Positions 1 to 12,800 of a stretch of 64,000 nt of DNA are shown here, piece after piece; positions within the stretch are counted from its first letter, which is position 1, and every line of letters begins with the position of its first letter. Made by a program: the position numbers and the translations under genes. The stretch is from Panaeolus papilionaceus (taxonomy: Eukaryota > Basidiomycota > Agaricomycetes > Agaricales), in assembly GCA_015501605.1 (NCBI GenBank), contig JADNRZ010000011.1, positions 248,001 through 312,000 of the forward strand, given 5' to 3'. The notes below the pieces were generated by a model, which did no database searches, was not told the origin of the DNA, and was given only the letters and a program-made list of their open reading frames with translations.

Positions 1-135
1 ACTCGTGGCACGTTGTGATGATTGGACGAATGTCCTGGGGTACGGAGAACCTTAATAATCTGGGTCGATGAGAAGCCTTCGTCGCGACTTTCTCAAGATG
101 TTCAAGATTACTGGTGAATATAGTAAGAAATGGCT

Positions 136-1975
136 TTACCCGCAGCGATGGCAGGAAACGTACGCTAGTAGTTCCCCCAGGACTGACTTCATCGGCCCGT
201 CAATTGAGTCTTGGCAGTCCCAGACGGCTCTCATGAAGAAGGCGACTCTGCCTAATAAGCTAATAATATCACGATCGACGTTGATTATTTTCTGGGGAGG
301 AATACGCCGATCGTGTCGAGCGTGTGTGAGCGCGAAGTATGCGTACGAAGAGGGACCGACCTACTTTGAGCGCCTTGGCAACGTTCAGGGTAACGAGAAC
401 AGCTTTTACAAGTTCAGCTTCGAGTGTACTGTCACCTAGATTGATTAAGTCTGCCATCTTGTTTAGAACCTTGATGCTTTCATCGAGAGATGTATAAACG
501 CCGAAGTAAAGATCGAAGCTAGCTGAAGAAAGCTTGGATGAACTTGACGTTGTTGAGCCTGGGGAAATTGGAGAAAACTGCAATGGAGAGGGTGGCAAGA
601 GTTCCGTTGGAGAAATAATATCATAGTCGTCGTCGGTACCAATCGAGCTTTTACGAGGTGCCGACTTTTTAAAGCTCACGAACGGGAACGTCCATGCACG
701 TGGTTTGGCATGAGAACGTCGACTGAGGTGCCTCAGCTGCTGGATGAAGAGCGCTTTTTTCTGTTCCTCCTGTGCTTTACGTGCGCTGTCGGGGTTGTTC
801 TCTAGAGATCGGATGAGACTGGCGAGAGCTTTGACGAGCTCTTGAAGGCGTTTCTTCAGAGTTGCTGCAACTGATGTCGAGTCAAAAGGGAGCCCTTTGT
901 CAACCATTTCGTGTTGGATTAGCAGAGTCGGTCTTTCCTTGCGTGAAGAGCGAATGAGATCCAAAATGTTGTAGCAGGAACCGAGACTACGGTCGTGACG
1001 AGCTGTTCGTGCGCCGTTGCTGATTAGATTAGACCAGTAGACTGTTTTGAGCTGCTTTTCCCGCTCCTCGCCTGTATCACCTCTCAACTCGTCCCACATA
1101 CTTGTGACCAGAATGACATTCGAAAGCGAGGAATTACCACAGAGGTTGCGGAAAACGTCAAGGTGATGAATCGCGGTCTGACCCATTCTGTTGTCAGAGA
1201 TGCGATGAAAGAAAAGTAGACCAGATAATTTGCATTTAGCTGAGTATCTGATGGAAAGAAAAATGACGCAGGTATCGCAAAGATGGTCAGAGAGCCTCTT
1301 GACCAGCAGGGAAGAACGACGTTACGTTTTGTTCAACCACTGCGTAACCATGTCTAAAATAATCAAGTCCGCAAGATTTGTATCGTCAAATCCTGGGGTG
1401 TCCACAAATACGATCCGCCTGCCGTCCCTTGGATCCAGATAGGTGTACGTGTTGATCTCCTGTGTACACGAGAGAAGCGAGTGTCCGACTTTTGCCAGAT
1501 TTTCCTGTCCAGTGATGGTATTAATGAACTACAAGAGGATGGGGACGAAATGAGCACAAGAATTCGTGTAAGTTTGAAACCAACGGCTTACCGTGCTTTT
1601 ACCAGAACCAGTCAGGCCCATAAGTCTACGAGCACTATCAGATAGAGTCCTAGCTGATAAGCCAATCAGCGTACGCAATGATTGTGTCTTCAGGCCTCAG
1701 TTCAGGAATAGGGCCCTCCTCGTCGAAGAGGGTCTCAATGGCGCTTTGCCAATCTTCATCTGCGGTTGCCACGCTCGTTGGGGACACAACTTCGTCTTGA
1801 GATGACGCCGTGCCTCGCCTATTAGCCTGCTAACATCGTCATCAGCGATTATGTTCAGGGAAACTGTCAGAGCCACCACTCGACCTACGTGGAAGAATGA
1901 CATCTTACGATGAAGGAGAGTAGATGATGATGGCTCGGAGGGAACATGGATTCGTCGGCGTCCATAGTGAGACAT
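136..1975 (-). CDS. Fungal P-loop GTPase, paralogue A (six exons)
   Basis: Exons read on the minus strand are 1889-1975, 1675-1826, 1592-1625, 1326-1528, 365-1247 and 136-291. Introns are 49-78 bp, all GT-AG and all phase-compatible, giving about 504 aa. Walker A is GLTGSGKST at residues 83-91, the G3 motif is DTPGFDDT from residue 134, and a TSMWD block at about 207-211 sits where G4 is expected. The rest is helical and charged, with a Ser-rich stretch. It resembles the expanded AIG1/MMR_HSR1-like GTPases of Agaricomycetes, whose role is unknown. Paralogue B, next to it, has a 34-bp Walker A exon and a 203-bp G3 exon of the same lengths, which supports the model. The start is the first ATG in the first exon that reads through; an in-frame ATG at 2017 is an alternative. 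The C-terminus is uncertain and further exons could run off the window. Confidence 0.8.
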
Positions 1976-2848
1976 AGTGGCGAGTGGAGAGGATTCTAAG
2001 TGGATGACGGGCAGCAACCCTATAACAATAACCTTATTTTCGGCCTCGAGGCAAAATCAATGCATTGTCCGGTTCCGTTGAACGCTCGTGCCTGAATGAC
2101 GTGAGGGATCAGTTTCTGGCATCAACGATCAGAAAGTGTGAAGCCGAGGATGTGAGCATCGACATGGCATGGTGCAAGTGCCTTAACACGGACATCCAAT
2201 TACCAACGTCTTCGAGGTACTGTACCTGTGATGCTTTCAGCGAGACGTCTTGTACACCTTACCTTCTATGACTATCGGCATGTCATCATGTCCGCATGTC
2301 AAGTGATCGGCATATGTAATAAAAACAGAGACAAGTACATAGTATATTAAAACCATGGGACTTACATTTAGAAGTACAACAATACGGTAAAGTTTGGGTG
2401 ATATGTAAGAGAATAAACATACATCTCAACGGCACTGATCAGAATCAGTGAGAAGTTGCGCATCCTGAGTAAACTGGGGTGAACCTACCGACTCGGATCC
2501 TGAACAACGACAGGTTTGTAGCTCCGTCATCTGTCGTAAGTACCTTGAGTCGAGGTATTCATTAAGGACTCACTCGAGACACTCACCCTTATATTTAGCT
2601 GCATTTCGATTCGGTCAAACCTCTGTTCGGCAATCAGCATTACAACATCACCAGAAGATGAACACTGTAGAGGACGTACCTGATCTAATCGAGTATGGAA
2701 GACTGTGGACTTCTGCGGTAGCAATGCGGTGCTAGGCGCAGTTATCTTACCAAAACGTGAGTACGTTCGCTATCATGTCTCAGGCAAGGAAATATATGCA
2801 CCCGAAGCAGTTTCGACAGGTTTGCTAAACAGACATTGCACTCGTCGA
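1976..2848. other. Intergenic, no gene recognised
   Basis: This holds only short open frames without recognisable motifs. It contains the promoter of GTPase A and the 3' flank of GTPase B. I could not rule out a further 3' exon of GTPase B here. Confidence 0.5.
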
Positions 2849-4554
2849 TTAAAGGCGTCTGCGCGGACTCCAAACTATGTCTTGGTTCCTCGACCAATCC
2901 TTGGATCTGCTGGAGATAGCTACAAAGAAACAATCAGCAACAAAGGCGGTCGGAAGTTGGGCATCTAGGTGGTACCTCAGCAGCGATTGGTAGTTTTCCT
3001 GGATTTTACGATGTGCGTGCGCGCGATTATCACGTACGACAGCCGATCTTGCGAACTTGCCAATGCGCTCGAGGAGCGTCAAGGTGGTACGATCCACGGG
3101 GACCTCGTGCTGAAAAAGGATGCCCAAAGTCAACGACGGAGAAATTGGAGATGAGAAACTGACACACTTCAAGGGTTTTGCAAATCCTTAGTGCGGCCAA
3201 ACAGACTTTGATAAAAGCCTTCGGAGAATCGTCTTTTGACTTATTAACCCAACGAAGCAAGGATATAGTCTTTTGTAACCGGTCATGCGAGTCAGACTGT
3301 CCAGGCATAAATCCCTCCTTGAAGATAAGAGAAGTTGTCGGTAAAGGGAAATCAGCACCTTGATTGGGGAGAGAGGACGCCCGAAGACGCCTAAGCGAGG
3401 GGAAGTGTAAAAGTGATGTCGGGTGGAATGCATTGAGCTGGGAGCGAATGACGTTGAGCTGAGCAGTGAGCTTCTCCCGCCTGTCGTGATCAGATTCGTG
3501 ACAACTGGCGATAAACTTCTTGATGTCTTCAACCATTTTGTGGAGTCGAGTATGGACTGTCTTTCCAGCTGTTGTCTGGGGCAGAGGCTTCTTCTGGTTT
3601 ACCATTTCGAGTTGTATCTTGAGATCGAGTTTGACTGGACGAATATGATTGATGATGGTCTGAGCTGAGAATTGAGTCCCGTTATGGCGAAAGACGCGCG
3701 AGCCGCGATGGATGAGACTAGACCAATAGTATTCCTGCAGCCTCTTTTCTCTCTCGACGGCTTCATCGTGGTAGTTGGTTTGGAGTTCGTCCCACATACT
3801 AGTGACAATGAAAACATTCTTGAGTGAAGGTAGGCCACAGAGTCCTTGAAGCAATTCGAGATTGTGTGCTGAGGTGCTGGTATATCGATTATCCGTGATG
3901 CGATGAAAGAACAAGACACCCGACACTTTGATTTTTTGTTTGAAGCTGCAGGATTACATATGAAATAAGCCGACGTAAACATTGGAACGATGGTATACAC
4001 ACGTTTCGGTGAACCATGTTGCCAGCATTTCAAGGATCTTTAGGTCCGTAGTTCCACCATCGTCGAAGCCTGGAGTATCAACCAAGAAGATGCGATTGCT
4101 TTGTCCAGGTAGCAAACTGCACTGCACGAGATGGATTCCCTTGGTGCACGAACACAGTCCCTCGCCGACGAAAGCTCCATCCCTTCCAATCAAGCGATTG
4201 ATGAACTGAAAGAAATCAATTCATTTAATTCATGCTCGGCGGAAGACATCAAAGAAATTGAAAGTCACCGTGCTTTTACCGGACCCCGTCGGTCCTAGAA
4301 GACTAATGAGATTGGGTCAGGTCAACGTTATTTTACATGACTGAATGCACATACACTATGAGGATGTCCTCCTCGGTCAGGGTGGGATCTTCAAGGGGCG
4401 AGGATGGTGGGGTGAAGTATACGCTCTGGCGAGGATCATCCATCCCAGCCTACACGAGTCGGGAAGTCAATCGGGCGGTAATGAAGATCGTTCAAAGGCA
4501 ATTATTACTCACCTCTGAGTTAGAGAATTGGGGAAAACATACTTGTTGGGACAT
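2849..4554 (-). CDS. Fungal P-loop GTPase, paralogue B (six exons)
   Basis: Exons are 4513-4554, 4355-4449, 4269-4302, 4003-4205, 3168-3945 and 2849-3109, with introns of 52-66 bp; several donors are strong (GTGAGT, GTATGT). The product is about 470 aa. Walker A is GPTGSGKST at 49-57, G3 is DTPGFDDGG from residue 100, and TSMWDEL follows in exon 5. A GVLFFHRITDNR segment opens exon 5 and has a counterpart in A (GLLFFHRISDNR) and C (GVLWFHRINDSR). Exon lengths around the nucleotide pocket (34 and 203 bp) equal those of A, so A and B are a tandem duplicate pair. The last exon aligns with the last exon of A (VDRTTLTLLERIGKFAR against VDRDIISLLGRVAFFMR), which argues for the sixth exon. The 3' end remains uncertain. 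Confidence 0.8.
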
Positions 4555-5574
4555 GTAACCTTGGAATGGGGGGTGTTGAACGAGATGCTTGCTGCATCAC
4601 TATCGATCTGGCTGTATTAATATGAAGCATGCTCGACGCGAGGCGTGTTTATTTGGAAACTCAGGTTCACCAAGTGACAGAGTTTGGTATCTTTCAAACG
4701 TGGATACTTTAACATCCCATCTCACCGCAGTGGTCAATGGCGCAGCGTGCTACTCGGATTTTAATGACCTTGAAATTCCATGCCGAGCTCGATCATCCAG
4801 TGTGCCACTAAACCAAAAACGGTTCCAGGACTCTCGACAGGCCAAAGTTCCAAGCGTCAAACTGGGCGCTCGGGAATGGATTTCCCGCTCAGCGCTCCAG
4901 AGTCTGCCACCATGCTTGCACGGAGTTTTTGGCGCTGAGAAACTCCCTGCGGAAATGAATGAGGGCGTTCATGGAAGACACGGGGTGTGACAAGACACGA
5001 CTGCGCATACTTTATTAATTCCATGAGGTCATGCCAGGTTAGACCCTTTAAATGGCTCATGCATTTTACCCCAGTGACGCAGATGAGAGCCACATATACG
5101 TCTAGAATGGTGAGCATATGTTATGACCCGTATTCATCCTGGATATGAGGACGTACCTTACCTGAAAGCGCAACACGCCCCTTCTTAGATATCGCAAACC
5201 GTAAATTATCGAGCCTCATGTCTGGTTTGACGTTCATAAAACTATGTTAATGACGCATGTATCTGGGCATGTCCTGTTCACAAGACCTGAAATTATCCTC
5301 CGACTGGCGAATCTCGCTGTGGCGCTTCTGTATTTACAGCTCGTGTAAAATAGATAGCATGCTTATTACAAAGATGAAACCCGATATCTGGAATTTGAAC
5401 ATTCAATTAGTAAAAACCGGGAAGTGAATGAAATGACGTTCAAATTGTTATAAGTACATACCTTTAAAATGCACTCCTCAACGCCGTAAATGGAGTAAAA
5501 TGGTCAATAATTTTGACTTATTCCAGTCAATAAAACTCGACATTGTTGGGCAAAGGTTCACGGTAAGATTCATG
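4555..5574. other. Intergenic, no gene recognised
   Basis: Open frames at 4589-4990 (plus) and 4857-5117 (minus) have no recognisable domain and no supporting splice structure. The right half is AT-rich. Confidence 0.45.
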
Positions 5575-5583
5575 GTTGCGGAG

Positions 5584-5806
5584 CAGGCTCCAAAATGCAG
5601 CCCCTAGCCACGCACTATGAGTTAATAATTTCTAGAGCAAGAGCGCAATAAAATAATTTATAGAGAGAGCCAAACATGAGCCAAATAAACCTAACGAACT
5701 CGATAGTGCGTGGTAGGGGCTGCCAGATTTGCCTGTCATGTGATGAAAAAAAAAATTGATTGCACCTAAGTTAGGGCTACGGGATTTAGGTCGCTTTCGC
5801 CGACGT
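5584..5806 (+). repeat. Left terminal inverted repeat of MULE
   Basis: 223 bp, beginning CAGGCTCCAAAATGCAG and ending CGCCGACGT. It contains a secondary inverted repeat: CAGCCCCTAGCCACGCACTA at 5598-5617 pairs with TAGTGCGTGGTAGGGGCTG at 5704-5722, with one unpaired base. Confidence 0.85.
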
Positions 5807-6607
5807 CACATCGAGTCACAATTGAAGTTTAAAGTAGGATCCAGACAGGGGCATTACATAACGTAGACTATGACACGATAAAGCCAAAGTCAATTCAGCG
5901 CCCTACACCGACACCTCTGACTGTTAATCACAGTAGTCACCCCATATCTACAGAGACAAGTACCACATGGACGGAAGCCTCCATTCGCTCTCTTGTCCAG
6001 CGCAAATTCGGAAAACGGGCATGCTGGTGCCAACTGAGTGTTGCTCTTGCTCTTCAGGCACATCTTCATTCTGATCCCCCAATGGTGTGTGTCGTTCATC
6101 TTCACATTCACCCCCAATACACTGTTCTCCTTTGTTCTCCCATTCAGCACAGTAATCGTTTGGATCCATCATCGATATGTCACCGTCAGGTTGCCGCATG
6201 TCGCCCTTTTGGGCCTGTGCAATAGCCCCTTGAGCTCATTGTGCTACCAGAGCCGGATCCGACAGCAAAAGGCTCGAAAATAGACTCCAGAGGAACGGTG
6301 CGTGCATCTCCATCCTTTTCCCTATCTCCACAATTGTTTCCTCCATTAACTGAACACTGGTGATTTTTTTCGCGACAAAATGGAAGCCCGTTATCTTCCG
6401 TGTGAGGTGGAGAAGTTGCGACTGGTATGATTTTATCTAGGTGTATATGATATGGTAATAGATTGGACATTGGCAGAAGAGTAAGAGATTATTTTTACAT
6501 GCACTAACTACGACTTGTACTCGAACTGGATGGATTGCGATTGTAGTTTGAGATAAGACGTGGTTTATCAGCGAGCGGCATTCGACGGACCGTATCACGC
6601 AGGTGTC

Positions 6608-6830
6608 ACGTCGGCGAAAGCGACCTAAATCCCGTAGCCCTAACTTAGGTGCAATCAATTTTTTTTTTCATCACATGACAGGCAAATCTGGCAGCCCCTA
6701 CCACGCACTATCGAGTTCGTTAGGTTTATTTGGCTCATGTTTGGCTCTCTCTATAAATTATTTTATTGCGCTCTTGCTCTAGAAATTATTAACTCATAGT
6801 GCGTGGCTAGGGGCTGCATTTTGGAGCCTG
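6608..6830 (-). repeat. Right terminal inverted repeat of MULE
   Basis: Reverse complement of 5584-5806 with no difference seen. It carries the same internal secondary inverted repeat. Confidence 0.85.
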
Positions 6831-6839
6831 GTTGCGGAG

Positions 6840-9800
6840 GAGGAAGAACACGACCTATCCATCAACTGTTGTTTGTTGATTGTTGTGTGCGTGTTATTTG
6901 TCAAGGAACACAAGCCATCACACAAGGTTTATGACAGCCTCTCAAATTCAAGGTTGGTCCTTGTTCACCTTCCCCCATCGTTGCATGAAGGGCCGTGCTT
7001 ACAAAACTCTCGTCCACGCTGTGGCATATACATTATGCTTACCTTCATAGACACTGAAAAAAACATCGCAATCCTGGATCGACATGTATAGGACTGAACT
7101 TTGGTAGGTGTAGTTGGAAGACACGACGCGACGCGAAATGGACTTCTGGGTGCTCTGGTTTGATGCTGGACAGAGAACTTGCTTTGGCTGCTAAATCTCA
7201 ATAAATATACTGGTACATTGACCTCCTTCTCCGATGTGTTGGATCTAGGCTTGCTTTTCAAAAGTGCAGACAGTTTGTTTGAAAACAACCGCGGGTTTTG
7301 GCTCGCTAGAGCTAATGACTACCAATGGTACCGGCAGGTATGATAGCCGACTTCATGAACAGTTTCACTTTGTCAGGTCTCTCTGCGCCAATCCTCTGCT
7401 CGCCCTCATTCAACATTTACCCATGCATATCTCGGGAACGTTATGTTTTCCCTGCCAAAAACTCGTGCCACAACTTGCAAGTTTCGAATTAGTGTTCTCT
7501 TGCCACTCCCAAACCGGAGCTTGACGCCAATTCACGGGTTAGTCTGACCCGACTGCGCTTCAATCTCCCATCATCAAACCTTTGATAGGCGTTCTTCCAG
7601 TGTAAACCCCGGTGCCACAGTCTGTCAGGTCATGATTTCATTGCATACAATTATAGCTTATCAGCTCCCTTGAATCCCTGCTCATCATTCCACCTGCACC
7701 ACACCGCACGCACTTATTGTCTACAGTTGATTCTCATCTCTTCGACCCTGCAATGCTCCCATGCCGGGTTCCCGAGCGACAAATTGAGAACGGGTGACGT
7801 TGCATCGCCGTTCATGTATCATAATTATCGATACCTCGAATCCTTCAGCCACCCACCTCTTGTGTTGAAGCTTCATACAGCGACTGGATCATGCACATAG
7901 AGTTTTCAATATTGACAACTCTCTACGACGCACGCGATCGCGTTTCGTCGTTACCCTCCCTAATTACCTTTCAATCAGCCAATACGAAACACACCCCAAT
8001 TCGAGGTTGTAACAAGCATGGTCATATAAGTATGTATTTATTTATGTTTCGTTAACGCCGCACCTAATGCCGTCTGTTTCTCTCGTTGTCGCATTCCTGA
8101 AATCTCTGCCCGGCATTTTCCAGTCGTCCAAATTTAAGTATGATCCATGGCTTTAGGCATTCCAACCACACGACGCTTTTTTCATCAGCTTATTGGGAAA
8201 ATGAAAACAGCGTTGAGCTGTCAGGTTTTACTTTACCCTTGTGTCGTGATCGACTGGTCCTTCGTTGACAGACCTCTCCTTCTCAACAGGTCGTGCAATA
8301 ACACGAAGTACTGTTTCCCCTCATCAAACTAAGATAAGGCCCAATTGAATTAGTCGGAAGCGTTGCGTCGTGTTACACTGGGTAAGGGAGCACGGAAGGC
8401 CAACAATTTCAGGATTCGACATGTCCCCAGAGTTCAACCAAAGAACATGGACAACGTTCTCGCTTTGGGGATCTGATTCATTTTTTTGACTTTTTTTACT
8501 CGTTCATACGGATCTTTTTTCTCATTTTCAGAAAACGAGGTTCTCCCATCAGAAGCATGTCGCTCACCCATCATTCATCCAAAAATCTACCAGACTTGGG
8601 AAGAACGGTGCCAGTACTTCGCCTTTCTTGGTTACCTTCCCCCCTGACCCCCCTAGTCGTGGCCAGCTGACCTTCACTTCGCCGCGTGGTGGGGTGCCTC
8701 GGGAGTTATGTTTGGAGTTATGTTCTATCTAATTTATCTCTTCGCCCCTTTCAGTAAGAGATTATGGGTTGGACCCTGGATCTATCATGGCTTCTGGTTG
8801 ATTTGTGGCGCCCCTGCATGTCCACTTCACAGTCCTCTACCTTATCTAGCTTGTCCGCCATCCATCAGTTTGGTATTGTCATAGCTGGCTCGTCTATTTT
8901 CGTTGCTCTAAATCTTCGTTGCTCGCCAACATGCAAACATGGCTCCTTGCTATATTCGCGCCTCTCACCCGCGGACTTGACACTGCTCTCTAAATACCCT
9001 TCGACGTCGACGCTTCTCTGTTCGACTCCAGTTCTGAACGCTGGGCTCATCGACGCATATCACCTATTCAAGCAATAAAAAATTTGGGGTTTGATGAAGC
9101 AAACCCCGAAATGTCCGTATTCCATACGTCGGGCAGTGGCGGGCATCAATCCACTTCGAAGTTCAGGTTAACCTCAAGTCCTTACGGCCCCGAAAGCCTA
9201 ACAGGCCCTTTTCGAGTCTCGTTGGCCCTCCCTGCTTTATCGTATACTTACGGTGGGGCCAAACGGGATCCATATCACAAGTACCTTCTTGTCCCTTGAC
9301 ACTTCTTTCTGGGAAGGATCATCATGAACGCACTGACTCAAATCGTATTTACCGTCTTATCGAAGGTAACGGAACAAAGACACCGGCGGCGGTGCCGGTT
9401 AGGTTCAAGCGATGATACCCCCCTAGAAACTGAAGATATTTCCTATATATGGCAATTTGTTTGTTGGTTCGTCGTTGGCCCTTCTAAGTGGTTCGTTTTG
9501 ATGTTGCTGGTTCACTTGTCTATGTTCCGCCGGCTGCGCTTATGTTTCGTCGTATTTACTCATCCTATGGTCCGGGTAGAAGACACAAAACCGAAGGCGC
9601 GACGCGCCGTTCCAGTCTAGTCTTGTTCCAGAGCGCCTACAAACACCTACTCTTCTCGGACCCAAAGTTCTTCGGTACGAAGTCTTGTGCAATGTACTCA
9701 TACAAGATAAATAAATTAACCATAAAATTTATGGAACTCGTTATTTAGGTGAGAAGTTAGAATGGTAACTACAATTATGGCAGTGTTTTCGGTCAACCTG

Positions 9801-12800
9801 CCAAATAATTGTCCGTAGAATTGATTGGTGTAAATGAACCATTGATCCCTGCTGTCCAGTGCCCTATTCCCCTCACCAGTGCACCATTTCCCGTACTTTC
9901 ACAAAGCACATGAATTGTACCTGTTATAATGAAGGCGATTCAAGGTAGTGGAGTGAGAAAAACATTGGAATAATACAAAAGCAACATAAGAGGTCGGTAC
10001 ACAACTCTGATACATCATGGCCGTCACCAAGGAAAACAACTGCAACCACCAGGTGATACAGGAAATTGTAGTCATAAGTAGCACAAGGCGGAAGAGAGGC
10101 GGTGAATCGATATTGCAATGAACCACTCGGTCGAACCATACGAGTTGCAGTGGTCTATGTGACAGAAATAGTCAACGATCGTGAAGAGAGAAAACCAGCA
10201 CTAGACAACCGATCGGTCGAAACCTTCCAACCATAGAGCTTCTTTCTAACATTGAGTACTAGCATGAACTTGACTGGCAGCTAGTTATAATTCTTCCCGT
10301 TCTTGTTAGGTCACGATGACGAATGCAATGCGAATGAAAAATATATATCATATTGCCTGAGACCGAAACCAGTGTAAACCTAGCCCAGAAGCTTATCAGA
10401 CAGTCTACAGCACGATCGTTCAGCTCGAGGCCATCCAGAGACCATTGGGATAGAAAACCTAGCGCTCTGAGTGCCATCCCCCTTTCTTATGTAGTGTCCG
10501 AGACAGAGCCAATTAGGTGAACGTCCACCTGCAGCGGATATGATGTGTCAATCACGATCACCCCAGCGTATACACGTCCCTTCGGTCCATTCATAAGAAC
10601 TAATTCAGCTGATCGTTCATTTCCAGTAGACATGTATCGTGGTAGGAAGGCGTATAGCGCAGTACTGGTGATAGATAAAATTTCCAAACTGATGGTAGCT
10701 TGCGCGGGCTTTGCCCCAGTCATGACGTCGGTGGTCATGCCTTCCTTGCAACGCAGCAGCGGGGGTCCTGTCAAGTGTGTGGTGTACATTTCGAGTTATT
10801 TACCACATGTGGAAAGCCATTGACCATTTAGAGCGCGAGTTATGGTTATGTCGACGCATCGCAGCCAAAGCTGGTGGAGTGTAGGAAGTGGTTGAGAGTA
10901 AAGTTGCGGAGATTGAAATCTCAAATTTCGCGTCTCCTCTAACGATCTCAGTCAGCGGATTAGCCGCTCGACCTCAGGTCGGCTTTACCCTGATTTACTT
11001 GTGGAACTGCGTTCATTTCAATGAGGAAAATAGATCGTCTCCCCTCTCAACCTTCCAACCTTTTCGGAGACAATAGTTCATCGATGCATGCAGGGATCGA
11101 GGTTCGCTCATCCGTCAATAGCAACAAGCGACTCGGTTGGCTCAAAGCAAGCTCTCAACGCAGTAACTTAAACCGACGTCTGGCATGGAGAAAATCGAAG
11201 ATTCCACAATTTCATTTTACTGTTTGATCATGCACACGCGCTCAAAATGCTTTGTGCAAATCCCCATGAATTCAACGAAAACAGCCATTCGATCTCAGAG
11301 TGCTCCTCTCAAAAATATCCGATTGCATACTCTATCGCGCGGAAACCGGTGACACGAATTCACAGTGAAGAAGCGATGTCATTGACTACGGTATTATGTT
11401 TTCTCTGTTCCACTAACCTTGAGCTATCCGTTGAGGCTGAGGCTGGTGTTTAATATGATTGCAAGATGTAATGAATTTCGGTGCCAGTCAATGCCATTCC
11501 CGACGTCTTTAAAGTCAGCTCAAATTTCAATGAACTTCGAAAGCTCACTCAAGTCCACTTTAAATGTCCAGCACAGCATGTCAACGATCGAGTCCACTTG
11601 CTAGTTATTTGCCAAAAAATGGAAGAACGCACGGAAGGCGGTGAGCGAAGGACGTAACCAACGAGGACACTGAGCATTGCCGCACTTCTAAATCATGAAT
11701 ACCCGTGTAATAGCCCGTATCCGAATCCGACCCCCCGCATCCGTCGCTTTTGTATTGCAATCGAAAGCACAGTTAGTGAGCATCCCGGATTCGAATTCGA
11801 CTTCGAAACACGAGGTCCTCAGATTTGATGAACAAACGAGATACTAAAGTCGCAGCCACTTTAATCTAATTTTGAAGCTCTTAGCCGGTTTACGACCAGG
11901 GACCAGCACAATATACAATCAAACCCCAGCCCAGTCTTCTTGTCATACAAACCCTCGTTTGCACGCAGGTTTCAACACCCCTAGCCTCTGACCCTGCCCG
12001 TCAAATCCTCCCTGGATGCCCTTTCGCTGAAGGCCCCACTCCGAGCATACTCGGACATCCTTTATCTCGTCACCCGCGTTCTTCAGAAAGTTCTTTGCCG
12101 TACGTATTCGTTGAGGAGTCGCGCACGAGGCTGATCAATCGGAGACACACACCGGCGGCGTGTCAGTTACATACTGGCTACAACTTTCCTATTTGATTCA
12201 TCTACAATAAACAGAGATAATGATGACATGCGCGATTCGCCTCCTGATCGTACTAAGAGTCGATCCCTGAGAGCAATTGTTGACCACACAGGACGACCTG
12301 CACACTGAGCATGATAAAAATACCCTTTAAGAGTGTCGAAAAGACGCAAAAAGGCACGCGCTCTTTTCGATTTATTGGCTCCTGTTAGGAGCCGAATACA
12401 TTGGACGTTAGGTACTGTATATGAGTGCAGATGGCTGACATATGTACAACGGCGGAGTTGACCCATCCTATTTTTTAAAAAAGATCTTCCTTGCATGATA
12501 GCATTGAATGAGCTTTTCGTTGGACATTTCTATTTTTCGGTTTGTAATCTGCAGCTCACATGATCAGTGCAAGGCCCTCGAACAATACATTGCCAACGAG
12601 TCCCTATCGTCTCTCCCTTTCCTAATAATGTAGATGATATTATATCCTATTCAATGGTCCTGAGATATGTATGGGATTCTGAGCATTATGAGAAGCCGCC
12701 ACGGTGGTGCAGGGGACTTTACCATTCAATGGGTTGTTTGTGCTGGCGCTGGTTAAAGCTTAAGCTTGATTATACTCCGGTGTCACCCCCTCTAGTAATT

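Larger units (their letters stand above)
5584..6830. mobile_element. Non-autonomous Mutator-like (MULE) DNA transposon
   Basis: The 1,247-bp element is bounded by inverted repeats at 5584-5806 and 6608-6830. Each is 223 bp, and they match base for base wherever compared, including a 10-nt A/T run. It is flanked by a perfect 9-bp direct repeat GTTGCGGAG (5575-5583 and 6831-6839). Long terminal inverted repeats with a 9-bp target duplication are the signature of Mutator-like elements. The 801-bp interior has only short open frames (one acidic and Cys-containing at about 5948-6199, minus) and no transposase, so it is non-autonomous. Undiverged repeats and an intact target duplication imply recent insertion. 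Confidence 0.85.

Noticed and set aside
4589..5117. Open frames between GTPase B and the MULE
   Set aside because: No motif, no consistent splicing, overlapping frames on both strands. Left as intergenic.
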